A stretch of DNA of 29,613 nt, from assembly GCA_002490775.1 (NCBI GenBank), contig DKUR01000066.1, positions 1 through 29,613 of the forward strand, written 5' to 3'. The notes under the pieces are model-generated. The model worked only from the letters and a program-made list of their open reading frames with translations. It was not told where the DNA came from and did no database searches. The translations under genes were made by a program, and so were the position numbers. The DNA is from Lachnospiraceae bacterium UBA7199 (GTDB lineage Bacteria > Bacillota > Clostridia > Lachnospirales > Lachnospiraceae). How positions within the stretch are numbered: position 1 is the stretch's first letter; every line of letters starts with the position of its first letter. Below are positions 1-7,408 of the stretch, in pieces.

Positions 1-741
1 ATAGAAAAATTCATATTCTACGAAAAGCAAAGAAAAGATATTTCACTTGCATATTTTTATAAAATTATAAATCTGATTAAAAGATTTTATGATTTTTTAA
101 TAAGGGAAAACATGACAATACATAACCCTGTTAAAAAGAGCGCGAAAATGATAACTATACAGAAAGTAAAACAAAGCAAGAATAAAAAAGTTTCAACGAA
201 TTACATAACAGATGAGCAGATAGATAAAGCAAAAAACGAACTTCCCGATTTTCTTAAAATGTATATGATGTTTTCTATGTCTACAGGTGCTAAAAGTGAA
301 GAAATAAGAAATTTGAAATGGAATCAAATTAATTCTGTTGAACGAATAGCAAAAATCGATGATTCAATATTGTATTTCAGTGAAGAAGTATCAGATTTAC
401 TAAAAAAGGAACGCAAGTATAGAGAAGATAATAATATGGATGATCGAGGATATGTATTTAGAAGTCATGTAAAACATAATTTTGGAAAAGATACGCCAAT
501 AGGGATAAATACATTGAGTATTTGGTGCAAACAGATAGGGGAAATTATAAACATACCCAATTTGAGACATTTAGATTTTAGGCATTCTACAATTAAGAAA
601 CTTATTTCCGCAACTGGTAGTGTCGGCATGACAAGTATTTTAGCGAATTATCCTCGGCTTACTGTAAACGCAAGAAAATTTATTGAAGAAAGTAATAATA
701 ATGATTTATTGAGCAAATATAAAGATATTTGTGAAATATAA
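1..741 (+). CDS. Tyrosine recombinase/integrase-like protein, 5' end cut off by the window
   Basis: The frame is open from base 1, so the ATG at 112 is internal. The residues before it (ending FYDFLIREN, then NPVKK) resemble the end of a tyrosine recombinase core-binding domain. The visible 246 residues include a catalytic-domain start, TGAKSEEIRNLKW, and a later LDFRHST that matches the usual LRHT-type box. Two oddities: the first catalytic Arg of the TGxRxxE motif is Lys here, and the C-terminus shows no clear LGH box or nucleophilic Tyr. This suggests a divergent or catalytically inactive recombinase-like DNA-binding protein. It belongs to the AT-rich element that ends with the integrase at 3064. 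The family call is fairly sure; activity is doubtful. Confidence 0.7.
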   Translation: MEKFIFYEKQRKDISLAYFYKIINLIKRFYDFLIRENMTIHNPVKKSAKMITIQKVKQSKNKKVSTNYITDEQIDKAKNELPDFLKMYMMFSMSTGAKSEEIRNLKWNQINSVERIAKIDDSILYFSEEVSDLLKKERKYREDNNMDDRGYVFRSHVKHNFGKDTPIGINTLSIWCKQIGEIINIPNLRHLDFRHSTIKKLISATGSVGMTSILANYPRLTVNARKFIEESNNNDLLSKYKDICEI

Positions 742-762
742 ATAAAACATGGAGGAAAAACA

Positions 763-1050
763 TTGAACAGAAAATTAGAGAAGTTAGAAGGTAAATATTG
801 GAAAATTAGTAAGGTTATAGGTGTACTATTTACCATTATCAATTATCAGATGTGGACAAGTCCATTTAATATTGTTATTGCAATATTGCTGATTATTGGT
901 GTATCAGTCGGTGCTTTTGTAGCGATCAATTTGATTGATTTATGCGTTGGTATGGTAATAGGTATCGTAAAGCACATTGACCGAAAAATCAAAGACAGAA
1001 GATTATTAAAAGGATTTTGTGAGACTGGAACTATTGAAGAAAATGAATAA
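763..1050 (+). CDS. Small membrane protein of the integrated element
   Basis: A 95-residue protein starting at a TTG, chosen because GGAGG lies seven bases upstream. It has a basic, lysine-rich N-terminus, a hydrophobic stretch at about residues 18-30, a strong membrane segment at about 37-60 and a continuing apolar stretch to about 69, then a basic tail (KHIDRKIKDRR). Two membrane passes are likely. It starts 21 bp after the upstream recombinase-like gene and is followed at once by another small gene, so the three are probably co-transcribed. I do not recognise a family and propose no function. Confidence 0.6.
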   Translation: MNRKLEKLEGKYWKISKVIGVLFTIINYQMWTSPFNIVIAILLIIGVSVGAFVAINLIDLCVGMVIGIVKHIDRKIKDRRLLKGFCETGTIEENE

Positions 1051-1065
1051 CAGGAGGAAAAAGAT

Positions 1066-1308
1066 ATGGTAGACGTTAGAGATTATCGAGACTTATTAGA
1101 AATGGAAGAAATGGTTGGTGTTGCCCAAGAAAAGATTGTTGAGGCATTGGAAACAAAGGCAGTACAGCTTGAGTACAATGAAGCGTACAGATGGGCGAGA
1201 GTAAATGGAAGACCTGATTGTAAGTATACATTACTATTTCATAAAGATTGTGCTATTCCATTAAGAGAGTATTTTGATAAGCAGAAACAGAATGATGCAA
1301 CTGAATAA
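1066..1308 (+). CDS. Small hypothetical protein of the integrated element
   Basis: An 80-residue soluble, acidic protein with a clear AGGAGG site before its ATG. The N-terminal half looks helical (LLEMEEMVGVAQEKIVEALE); the second half has YRWARVNGRPDCKY. It starts 15 bp after the preceding membrane protein gene and its 3' end overlaps the next small gene, the compact packing of mobile-element accessory genes. No family is recognised. Confidence 0.6.
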   Translation: MVDVRDYRDLLEMEEMVGVAQEKIVEALETKAVQLEYNEAYRWARVNGRPDCKYTLLFHKDCAIPLREYFDKQKQNDATE

Positions 1309-1468
1309 AGAAAAAGTAATCAAAGATGGCGAAAATTTATTTGCAGTATTTTGTGTGTTGGGTAGCGTGGTATATGTCAAACGAGTGTTTGATGTAAACA
1401 GTAGCCCCGCCTATAAACTGGAAGAAGTATTAAAATACTATTGGAAGATAGAAATTATGGAGAAATAA
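1292..1468 (+). CDS. Small hypothetical protein overlapping the gene before it
   Basis: The frame encodes about 58 residues from the ATG at 1292 (MMQLNKEK). That start lies inside the 3' end of the preceding gene, which suggests translational coupling; no good independent ribosome site is visible. A TTG at 1274 could extend it by six codons. The central part (LFAVFCVLGSVVYVKRVF) is moderately hydrophobic. No family is recognised, and the gene could be a chance frame. Confidence 0.4.
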   Translation: MMQLNKEKVIKDGENLFAVFCVLGSVVYVKRVFDVNSSPAYKLEEVLKYYWKIEIMEK

Positions 1469-1646
1469 TATTTGTAGAGTAACTTGTTAATCTTGTCGTG
1501 GTAAGGGCATGGTTATTTAATCGTGTCCTTCCTATGTTTGAGTGATGAAATTTGAAAAGTGAATATTGAACATTGAATGTTATAAACATTTTAATATAGG
1601 TAAAAAAGAAAATATTTATGAAATTTTATAACAAAGGAGCGATGTA

Positions 1647-1859
1647 TTGTTGAATAATGTAGTGACATCAGGAGTACCAATATGGGAAAAAATTAATTTG
1701 ACAGTCAAAGAAGCTGCTGAATATAGCAATATAGGAATTAATAAGATTGATAATATGCTGAACAATCCTATGTGTACATTTGTTCTCCATGTAGGTAAGA
1801 AAAGATTGGTAAAACGTAAAGAATTTGAAAAGTATTTAGAGAAGAACATTGAAATATAA
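1647..1859 (+). CDS. xis: Excisionase of the Tn916 Xis type
   Basis: A 70-residue basic protein starting at TTG seven bases after an AAAGGAG site. The segment PIWEKINLTVKEAAEYSNIG resembles the start of Tn916 Xis, a winged-helix DNA-binding protein. The following GINKIDNML and the basic GKKRLVKRKEFEKYLEK fit the recognition helix and wing. Proteins of this type bend DNA at element ends and steer the integrase toward excision. It sits directly before the integrase gene, the arrangement of Tn916/Tn1549-type elements. Family call by remembered similarity. Confidence 0.75.
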   Translation: MLNNVVTSGVPIWEKINLTVKEAAEYSNIGINKIDNMLNNPMCTFVLHVGKKRLVKRKEFEKYLEKNIEI

Positions 1860-1868
1860 AGTTGAAAT

Positions 1869-1914
1869 AAGAGACTGGATGTGGTAAGATTATATACTGT
1901 GTCAGACTCTTTTA
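1869..1914 (+). terminator. Terminator-like hairpin between xis and int
   Basis: AAGAG plus CTG (1869-1877) can pair with CAG plus CTCTT (1903-1911), with one mismatch, and TTTTATT follows. It would sit just before the integrase ribosome site and could limit readthrough from xis. The loop is long, so it is weak. Confidence 0.3.
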
Positions 1915-1936
1915 TTCTATAAAGGAGTTGATAAAT

Positions 1937-3064
1937 ATGGGTAAAGACCTTAAAGGAAAGGAATTAGGCACTGGAATTGTCCAAAGAAAAGACGGTAAGT
2001 ATGCGGCAAGATTTGTAGGCAAAACTAAAAAAAGGACAGAAAAGCATTTTGACAAGGTTTCAGAAGCAAAAAAATGGTTAGCAGAAGCGAAATATGAAGA
2101 TGAACATAGCAATATCGGGGCATCTTCAAGAATGACGGTGAATGCATGGTTTGATTTTTGGTTGCATGAGATTAAGGAAAAAACTACACGCCCTAATACG
2201 GTAAGAAATTACCGTGAAAGATATGAGCATAACATCCGAGATGTGATTGGAAACATGATTATATCAGAGGTAAAGCCGATGCACTGTCAAAAGGTGTTAA
2301 ATCTTATGGAAGACAGTTACAAGGGTTCTACGATTGAGCAATGCAGAATCACTATGGCGAGTATGTTCTTCTATGCACAGGAAAATCAGATCATACCAAT
2401 AAGCCCAGTTGTAAAATCAGTTAAAACGCCTAAAAAGATTGAGAAGAAGGTTAGATTCCTTACTTTAGAGGAACAGGACAAATTCTTAAAGGCAGCAGAG
2501 GGGACAAGCAATTATTATCAGTTTGTTTTGATTTTACAGACAGGATTACGGACAGGCGAAATGATTGGGTTAAAATGGGAAGACATAGACTTCGGAAAAA
2601 GAACAATCAGCGTCAAACGAACAATGGAATTTCGCTATGGCGATCAGGAGTTTCGCATTGGAGAACCGAAAAGCAAAGCTGGCTACCGAACAATTCCAAT
2701 GACACAAACTGCTTATGATATTTTGAAAGCAAAGGAAAAGGAAAGACATACAATAAAAGTATTGGATTTTAGATACAAAGATTTTGTGTTTATCAATAGA
2801 AAGGGTATGCCTACGAAAAATTCTACCTATGATTCTGCAATATACAAGATTGTGGATAAAGCGGGTATTCCCAGATTTTCAATGCATACATTAAGACATA
2901 CCTTTGCTACAAGAGCGATAGAAGCAGGAATGAAACCTAAAACCCTTCAGGAAATACTTGGTCATGCAAATATAGGTGTCACAATGAACCTGTATGTACA
3001 TATAACCGAGGATGAGAAAGAAAAAGAAATTAAGAAGTTTGAACAGGCATTCAAGATTGGCTGA
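1937..3064 (+). CDS. int: Tyrosine integrase of the Tn916 family
   Basis: A 375-residue protein. The ATG at 1937 is nine bases after AAAGGAG; an upstream in-frame TTG at 1928 is too close to that site. An N-terminal AP2-like arm-binding domain (about residues 10-50, with GKYAARFVGKTKKR) comes first. A SAM-like core-binding domain (about 65-155) follows, then the catalytic domain (about 175-370). Catalytic residues are visible: Arg in TGLRTGEM, His and Arg in HTLRHTFATR, His in LGHANI and the nucleophile Tyr in MNLYVH. With the preceding Xis it would integrate and excise the element whose end lies just downstream. The other end is outside the window, so completeness is unknown. Confidence 0.9.
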   Translation: MGKDLKGKELGTGIVQRKDGKYAARFVGKTKKRTEKHFDKVSEAKKWLAEAKYEDEHSNIGASSRMTVNAWFDFWLHEIKEKTTRPNTVRNYRERYEHNIRDVIGNMIISEVKPMHCQKVLNLMEDSYKGSTIEQCRITMASMFFYAQENQIIPISPVVKSVKTPKKIEKKVRFLTLEEQDKFLKAAEGTSNYYQFVLILQTGLRTGEMIGLKWEDIDFGKRTISVKRTMEFRYGDQEFRIGEPKSKAGYRTIPMTQTAYDILKAKEKERHTIKVLDFRYKDFVFINRKGMPTKNSTYDSAIYKIVDKAGIPRFSMHTLRHTFATRAIEAGMKPKTLQEILGHANIGVTMNLYVHITEDEKEKEIKKFEQAFKIG

Positions 3065-3116
3065 TGGTGCGGAAATGGTGCGGAGGTCAACTTAAAAATG
3101 CTTGAAACCCTTGAAA
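3064..3116 (+). repeat. Direct repeats at the integrase end; candidate element boundary
   Basis: ATGGTGCGGA occurs twice with an 11-bp period (3064-3073, 3075-3084), starting in the integrase stop codon. CTTGAAA occurs twice with a 9-bp period (3101-3107, 3110-3116). Short repeats next to a Tn916-type integrase are often arm or core sites, so the att core probably lies within about 3085-3125. The exact base cannot be fixed without the other end. Confidence 0.4.
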
Positions 3117-3138
3117 ATAAAGGAGATGTGAGGATATT

Positions 3139-4236
3139 ATGAAATTAGGCATCGTAGGTCTGCCCAACGTGGGCAAAAGCACTTTATTTAATTCACTTAC
3201 AAAGGCAGGAGCAGAATCTGCCAACTATCCCTTTTGTACAATAGATCCCAATGTGGGTGTGGTAGCGGTTCCCGACGAGAGGCTAAAGCTTTTAGGGGAT
3301 ATGTACCACTCCAAAAAAGTCACACCGGCAGTAATTGAATTTGTAGACATTGCCGGACTGGTAAAGGGAGCGTCCAAAGGCGAGGGACTTGGGAACCAGT
3401 TTCTCAGCAATATCAGAGAGGTGGATGCGGTGGTACATGTGGTGCGCTGCTTTGAAGACAGCAACGTGGTGCATGTAGATGGAACCATAGATCCTTTGCG
3501 GGATATTGAGACGATTAATTTAGAACTTATTTTTTCTGATATTGAAATTTTGGAGCGCAGGATTGCCAAGACAGGCAAGGCGGCAAGAATGGACAAGTCC
3601 CTTGCAAAGGAGGCTGCGCTTTTAGAGGCGCTTAAGGCCCATTTAGAGGAAGGAAAGCTTGCAAGAAGCTATGTGACAGAGGATGAGGACGAACTTGCAC
3701 TTCTTAATTCCTATAACCTTCTGACCTATAAGCCGGTTATTTTTGCGGCAAATGTGGGAGAAGAGGATTTAGCAAATGATGGAGATGACAATGAAGGCGT
3801 AAGAAAGGTGAGAAGCTTTGCGGCGCAGACCGGCAGTGAGGTGTTTGTGATCTGTGCCCAGATCGAGCAGGAAATATCAGAACTGGACGAGGAAGAAAAG
3901 GCAATGTTTCTGGATGATTTGGGTTTGGAGGAATCAGGGCTTGAAAAACTGATTAAAGCCAGCTATCGTCTGCTTGGACTTCACAGCTTTTTGACAGCAG
4001 GCGAGGATGAAACCAGGGCATGGACAATTAAGGTTGGAACAAAAGCGCCTCAGGCAGCAGGAAAGATACATACCGATTTTGAAAGAGGATTTATCAAGGC
4101 TGAAGTGGTTAACTATAAAGACTTGCTGGAGCAGGGTTCCTTAGCAGCGGCAAGAGAAAAAGGACTGGTCGGTATGGAAGGCAAGGAATATGTGGTGAAG
4201 GACGGAGATGTGATTCTGTTCCGTTTTAATGTATAA
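3139..4236 (+). CDS. ychF: Ribosome-associated P-loop ATPase YchF (OLA1 family)
   Basis: A 365-residue protein, the usual length of the family. The G1 P-loop GLPNVGKST is at residues 7-15, and the G3 region FVDIAGLVKGASKGEGLGNQ follows, both typical of YchF. A coiled-coil region is at about 130-175 (LERRIAKTGKAARMDKS) and a C-terminal TGS-like domain begins near LHSFLTAGEDETRAWTIK. Members of this TRAFAC family prefer ATP to GTP, bind ribosomes and have roles in stress responses. An AAAGGAG site precedes the ATG. Only 74 bp separate it from the upstream integrase, so its native promoter may have been displaced. Confidence 0.95.
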   Translation: MKLGIVGLPNVGKSTLFNSLTKAGAESANYPFCTIDPNVGVVAVPDERLKLLGDMYHSKKVTPAVIEFVDIAGLVKGASKGEGLGNQFLSNIREVDAVVHVVRCFEDSNVVHVDGTIDPLRDIETINLELIFSDIEILERRIAKTGKAARMDKSLAKEAALLEALKAHLEEGKLARSYVTEDEDELALLNSYNLLTYKPVIFAANVGEEDLANDGDDNEGVRKVRSFAAQTGSEVFVICAQIEQEISELDEEEKAMFLDDLGLEESGLEKLIKASYRLLGLHSFLTAGEDETRAWTIKVGTKAPQAAGKIHTDFERGFIKAEVVNYKDLLEQGSLAAAREKGLVGMEGKEYVVKDGDVILFRFNV

Positions 4237-4310
4237 GATTTAACGAGCAAAACGATATAAAATATAGATATCGGATCTTGTACAGACAGAAAGAAAGGCA
4301 GGATAGCTGA

Positions 4311-5186
4311 ATGGATTTGATGGATATTTCCTTTCCCAATATGGGAATTTATCTGGAAAATGTACCAAAAAGTTTTACTATATTTGGTTTTGAAATTGCG
4401 CTATATGGAGTAATCATAGGAACCGGAGTGCTTGCCGGAATATTAATTGCGGCATGGCAGGCGAAAAGGACAGGACAGGATTCGGATTTGTACTGGGATT
4501 TTGCAATCTATGCAGTTATTTTTTCTATTATTGGTGCAAGGCTTTATTATGTGATATTCGAGTGGGATTTGTATAAAGATGATCTTCTCAGTATTTTTAA
4601 TCTCCGTCAGGGTGGCCTTGCCATTTATGGCGGTGTGATTGCGGCATTTACTACGTTGTTTATTTACGCAAAGGTGAAAAAGCAGAATGCATTCCTGATG
4701 GCGGATACCGGCGTGATTGGACTGATTCTTGGACAGGTAATTGGAAGGTGGGGGAATTTTACCAACAGGGAAGTGTTTGGAGAATACACCAATAATATCT
4801 TTGCTATGCGGCTTCCTATCCAGGCTGTACGCGCCGCTGATATTTCAGAGTCAATTGCAGCCCATATTACAGAGGGAGTGAACTATATACAGGTACATCC
4901 TACATTTCTTTATGAAAGTTTATGGAATTTATGCCTTTTAATTTTGGCATTGGTTTATTGGAAACATAAAAAGTTCGAAGGAGAGATCGCTTTATTGTAT
5001 TTAGGCGGTTATGGGCTTGGAAGAGCATGGATTGAAGGAATCAGAACCGATCAGCTTTTTATTCCGGGAACACAGCTTCCGGTTTCACAGGTTCTTGCAG
5101 TCATATTGTTTGTGGGAGCTGCTATCTGTGATATGGTAGTTAGATTTAGGATGTCTGGAAAAAATACTGAAAAAAAGTTTTCATAG
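4311..5186 (+). CDS. lgt: Phosphatidylglycerol-prolipoprotein diacylglyceryl transferase
   Basis: A 291-residue integral membrane enzyme with about seven membrane segments. It transfers diacylglycerol from phosphatidylglycerol to the lipobox cysteine of prelipoproteins, the first step of lipoprotein maturation. Family signatures visible are GGLAIYGG, the signature box GRWGNFTNREVFGE, the motif HPTFLYES and the C-terminal GLGRAWIEGIRTDQL. An in-frame ATG three codons later is an alternative start. It lies 74 bp after ychF in the same direction and is followed by a terminator, so the pair may form a short operon. A likely client in this window is the lipoprotein at 12731-13792. Confidence 0.95.
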   Translation: MDLMDISFPNMGIYLENVPKSFTIFGFEIALYGVIIGTGVLAGILIAAWQAKRTGQDSDLYWDFAIYAVIFSIIGARLYYVIFEWDLYKDDLLSIFNLRQGGLAIYGGVIAAFTTLFIYAKVKKQNAFLMADTGVIGLILGQVIGRWGNFTNREVFGEYTNNIFAMRLPIQAVRAADISESIAAHITEGVNYIQVHPTFLYESLWNLCLLILALVYWKHKKFEGEIALLYLGGYGLGRAWIEGIRTDQLFIPGTQLPVSQVLAVILFVGAAICDMVVRFRMSGKNTEKKFS

Positions 5187-5275
5187 TACTTTTTTCCTCT
5201 GTAACAATATATGGAGAAATAACAATATAAGAATACCAGATATAGGGAATTTATAGGAAAACATAGTGTTTATGC

Positions 5276-5306
5276 GCCTTGCAGGAAACTGCAGGGCATT
5301 TTTTTT
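5276..5306 (+). terminator. Rho-independent terminator after lgt
   Basis: GCCTTGCAG (5276-5284) pairs with CTGCAGGGC (5289-5297) around a GAAA loop, with one G-U pair, followed by A and eight T. It separates lgt from the dcw promoter. Bases 5187-5275 hold no gene. Confidence 0.85.
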
Positions 5307-5308
5307 GC

Positions 5309-5337
5309 TTGCACTTACCCTTTTTTTAGAGTAGAAT
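5309..5337 (+). promoter_or_regulatory. Probable sigma-A promoter of the dcw cluster (mraZ)
   Basis: A -35-like TTGCAC (5309-5314) and a -10-like TAGAAT (5332-5337) are spaced by 17 bp. They lie between the lgt terminator and the MraZ box array, so the boxes would overlap the transcription start. Confidence 0.6.
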
Positions 5338-5344
5338 GGATATA

Positions 5345-5392
5345 AAAGTGGTGGAAAGTGGTAGAGAGTGATATAAATGTGGGGAAAAGTGG
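5345..5392 (+). promoter_or_regulatory. Array of MraZ-binding boxes
   Basis: Five near-repeats with an almost regular 10-bp period: AAAGTGG at 5345 and 5355, AGAGTGA at 5365, AAATGTGG at 5375 (one extra base) and AAAGTGG at 5386. Direct repeats of this AAAGTG-plus-three-base form upstream of mraZ are the known targets of the multimeric MraZ repressor. Their place just after the -10 suggests autoregulation by blocking initiation. Confidence 0.75.
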
Positions 5393-5471
5393 TATCATCA
5401 ACCTAAAACTTTCTGTGGCAGACTACTTCACACTTTTTAATAAAGGCAGGATCGGGAGCAGGTGAGTGCAT

Positions 5472-5903
5472 ATGTTTATGGGAGAGTATAACCATACAAT
5501 AGATGCCAAGGGCAGACTGATCATTCCTTCCAAATTTCGTGAAGTATTAGGCGATGAATTTGTGGTAACAAAAGGGATGGATGGCTGTCTGTTTGTGTTT
5601 GACGATCCTGAGTGGCAGGCTTTTGAAGAAAAATTACGTTCTTTACCCATGATAGATAAGGAAGCAAGACAGTTTACACGTTTTTTCCTGGCAGGTGCCG
5701 CCAGTGTAGAAGTGGACAAGCAGGGAAGAATCCTTTTGCCGGCAGTTCTTCGGGAGTTTGCAGGAATCACAAAGGATGCAGTTTTAGTGGGTGTGGGAAG
5801 CAGAGTTGAGATCTGGAGCAGGGATCGATGGGAAGGCACTGTTACCTATCAGGATATGGAAGAAATTTCCAGACATATGATTGAACTGGGAATTGGAATT
5901 TGA
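5472..5903 (+). CDS. mraZ: Transcriptional regulator MraZ
   Basis: A 143-residue protein from the ATG at 5472 (MFMGEYNH), six bases after an AGGTGAG site; a GTG two codons upstream and an ATG two codons downstream are alternatives. It contains two SpoVT/AbrB-like half-domains, each with the family motif: DAKGRLIIP near residue 11 and DKQGRILLP near residue 82. MraZ forms ring multimers that bind tandem boxes in front of its own operon and repress it. Such boxes are present at 5345-5392. It is the first gene of the dcw cluster. Confidence 0.95.
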   Translation: MFMGEYNHTIDAKGRLIIPSKFREVLGDEFVVTKGMDGCLFVFDDPEWQAFEEKLRSLPMIDKEARQFTRFFLAGAASVEVDKQGRILLPAVLREFAGITKDAVLVGVGSRVEIWSRDRWEGTVTYQDMEEISRHMIELGIGI

Positions 5904-5954
5904 CAGCAGCAGTTCATCTGTGAACAAAGCTGTGATATATGGTAAGGAGCAGAA

Positions 5955-6890
5955 ATGGCATTTTCACACACATCTGTTTTGCTTGAAGAGACAATTGAAG
6001 GATTAAAAATAAAGCCCCAGGGAACCTATGTGGATGGAACCTTAGGCGGCGGCGGCCATTCCTGTGAAATTGCCAAAAGGTTAGAAAATGGCGGCAGGCT
6101 GATCGGAATTGATCAGGATGAGGCTGCCATCATAGCCGCAGGAGAGCGTCTGAAAGAATTTGAGGATAAAGTCACAATCGTAAGGAGCAATTATAGAAAT
6201 ACTAAAGCGGTTCTGTCTGAAATGGGAATTACTAAAATAGACGGGATGATGCTGGATCTGGGGGTATCCTCCTACCAGTTAGATACGAAGGAAAGAGGTT
6301 TTTCGTACCGGTTTGATACGCCCCTTGATATGAGAATGGATCTGCGGCAAAGTTTTTCTGCAAAAGAGATAGTCAACGAATATGATGAAATGCAGTTATT
6401 TCGGGTGATTCGTGATTATGGAGAAGATAAATTTGCTAAAAATATAGCCCGACATATTGTAATGGCAAGGCAGAAAAAGCAGATAGAAACTACAGGAGAA
6501 TTAAATGAAATCATAAAAGCGGCAATTCCGGCAAAGATGCGCGCAGAAGGAGGACACCCTTCTAAGCGTACCTTTCAGGCCATAAGGATTGAATGCAATC
6601 GGGAACTTGAAGTTTTGAAAGAATCTCTGGAAGAACTGATAGATATTTTAAATCCCGGTGGAAGATTATGTGTAATAACCTTTCATTCTTTAGAGGATCG
6701 GATTGTAAAGACTGCTTTTAAAAATGCAGCAAACCCATGTACATGCCCTCCCAGCTTTCCGGTATGTGTTTGTGGAAAGGTAAGTAAGGGCAGAGTGATA
6801 ACGGGAAAGCCGATTTTACCGGGAGAAGAGGAACTAAGGGAAAACTCAAGATCTAAAAGCGCAAAGCTTAGAATTTTTGAGAGAGAATGA
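5955..6890 (+). CDS. rsmH: 16S rRNA (cytosine-1402 N4) methyltransferase RsmH
   Basis: A 311-residue protein, normal for the family, formerly called MraW. The SAM-binding motif DGTLGGGGHS is at residues 28-37. GMMLDLGVSSYQLD and the C-terminal GGRLCVITFHSLEDRIVK box are characteristic. The cysteine-rich CTCPPSFPVCVCGK is typical of Gram-positive members. It methylates N4 of C1402 in the decoding centre of 16S rRNA. The ATG follows a GTAAGGAG site, 51 bp after mraZ. Confidence 0.96.
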   Translation: MAFSHTSVLLEETIEGLKIKPQGTYVDGTLGGGGHSCEIAKRLENGGRLIGIDQDEAAIIAAGERLKEFEDKVTIVRSNYRNTKAVLSEMGITKIDGMMLDLGVSSYQLDTKERGFSYRFDTPLDMRMDLRQSFSAKEIVNEYDEMQLFRVIRDYGEDKFAKNIARHIVMARQKKQIETTGELNEIIKAAIPAKMRAEGGHPSKRTFQAIRIECNRELEVLKESLEELIDILNPGGRLCVITFHSLEDRIVKTAFKNAANPCTCPPSFPVCVCGKVSKGRVITGKPILPGEEELRENSRSKSAKLRIFERE

Positions 6891-6918
6891 AAAATTAACA
6901 GTTCAGGAGATTTAAGTT

Positions 6919-7395
6919 ATGGCAGTGAATGAAAGAGAGAGGAGAAAAACTGCATATAGAAACAGTGTTTATGTGCAGGGGAATACTGCCAGAAGATTAC
7001 AGGCGGTGCCTGATATACAAAAGACACCTGTTAAAAAAATAAGTAATAGAACCCGTAAAAACAGGGAAAAGGCGCTGCATATGAATGTGGGCTCTGTGCT
7101 GTTCATGGCAGTAGCAATGGTGGTGGCAGGACTGATTCTTACATGGTACTTAACACTACAGTCTGATATCACTAACAGCATTAAAAATATTTCCAAGCTG
7201 GAAAGCCAGCTCAATTATATGCGTCTTACAAATGATGAGAATTACAGCAGAATAACCAGCAGTGTAAATCTTGAAGAAGTAAGACGGATTGCGATTCAGG
7301 AACTGGGTATGCGCTATGCGGAGGAGGGGCAGATCATATCGTTTAATGGTGAAGGAAGCGATTATGTGAGACAAACAGGTGACATACCGGATTAA
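6919..7395 (+). CDS. ftsL: Cell division protein FtsL-like, bitopic
   Basis: A 158-residue protein with a basic cytoplasmic N-terminus (about 1-52), one membrane segment at about 55-77 (SVLFMAVAMVVAGLILTWYL) and an extracytoplasmic coiled coil with spaced hydrophobics (ITNSIKNISKLESQL). That is FtsL/DivIC architecture; sequence conservation in this family is low. Its place between rsmH and the first transpeptidase is the normal place of ftsL. It would join the FtsQ/DivIB-FtsL-DivIC complex that activates septal synthesis. Its 3' end overlaps the longest frame of the next gene. Confidence 0.8.
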   Translation: MAVNERERRKTAYRNSVYVQGNTARRLQAVPDIQKTPVKKISNRTRKNREKALHMNVGSVLFMAVAMVVAGLILTWYLTLQSDITNSIKNISKLESQLNYMRLTNDENYSRITSSVNLEEVRRIAIQELGMRYAEEGQIISFNGEGSDYVRQTGDIPD

Positions 7396-7408
7396 AGAAG
7401 GTGCAGAT

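Noticed and set aside
1497..1526. AAGGGCATG...CGTGTCCTT hairpin before xis
   Set aside because: The stem has two mismatches and no T run, so its role is unsupported.
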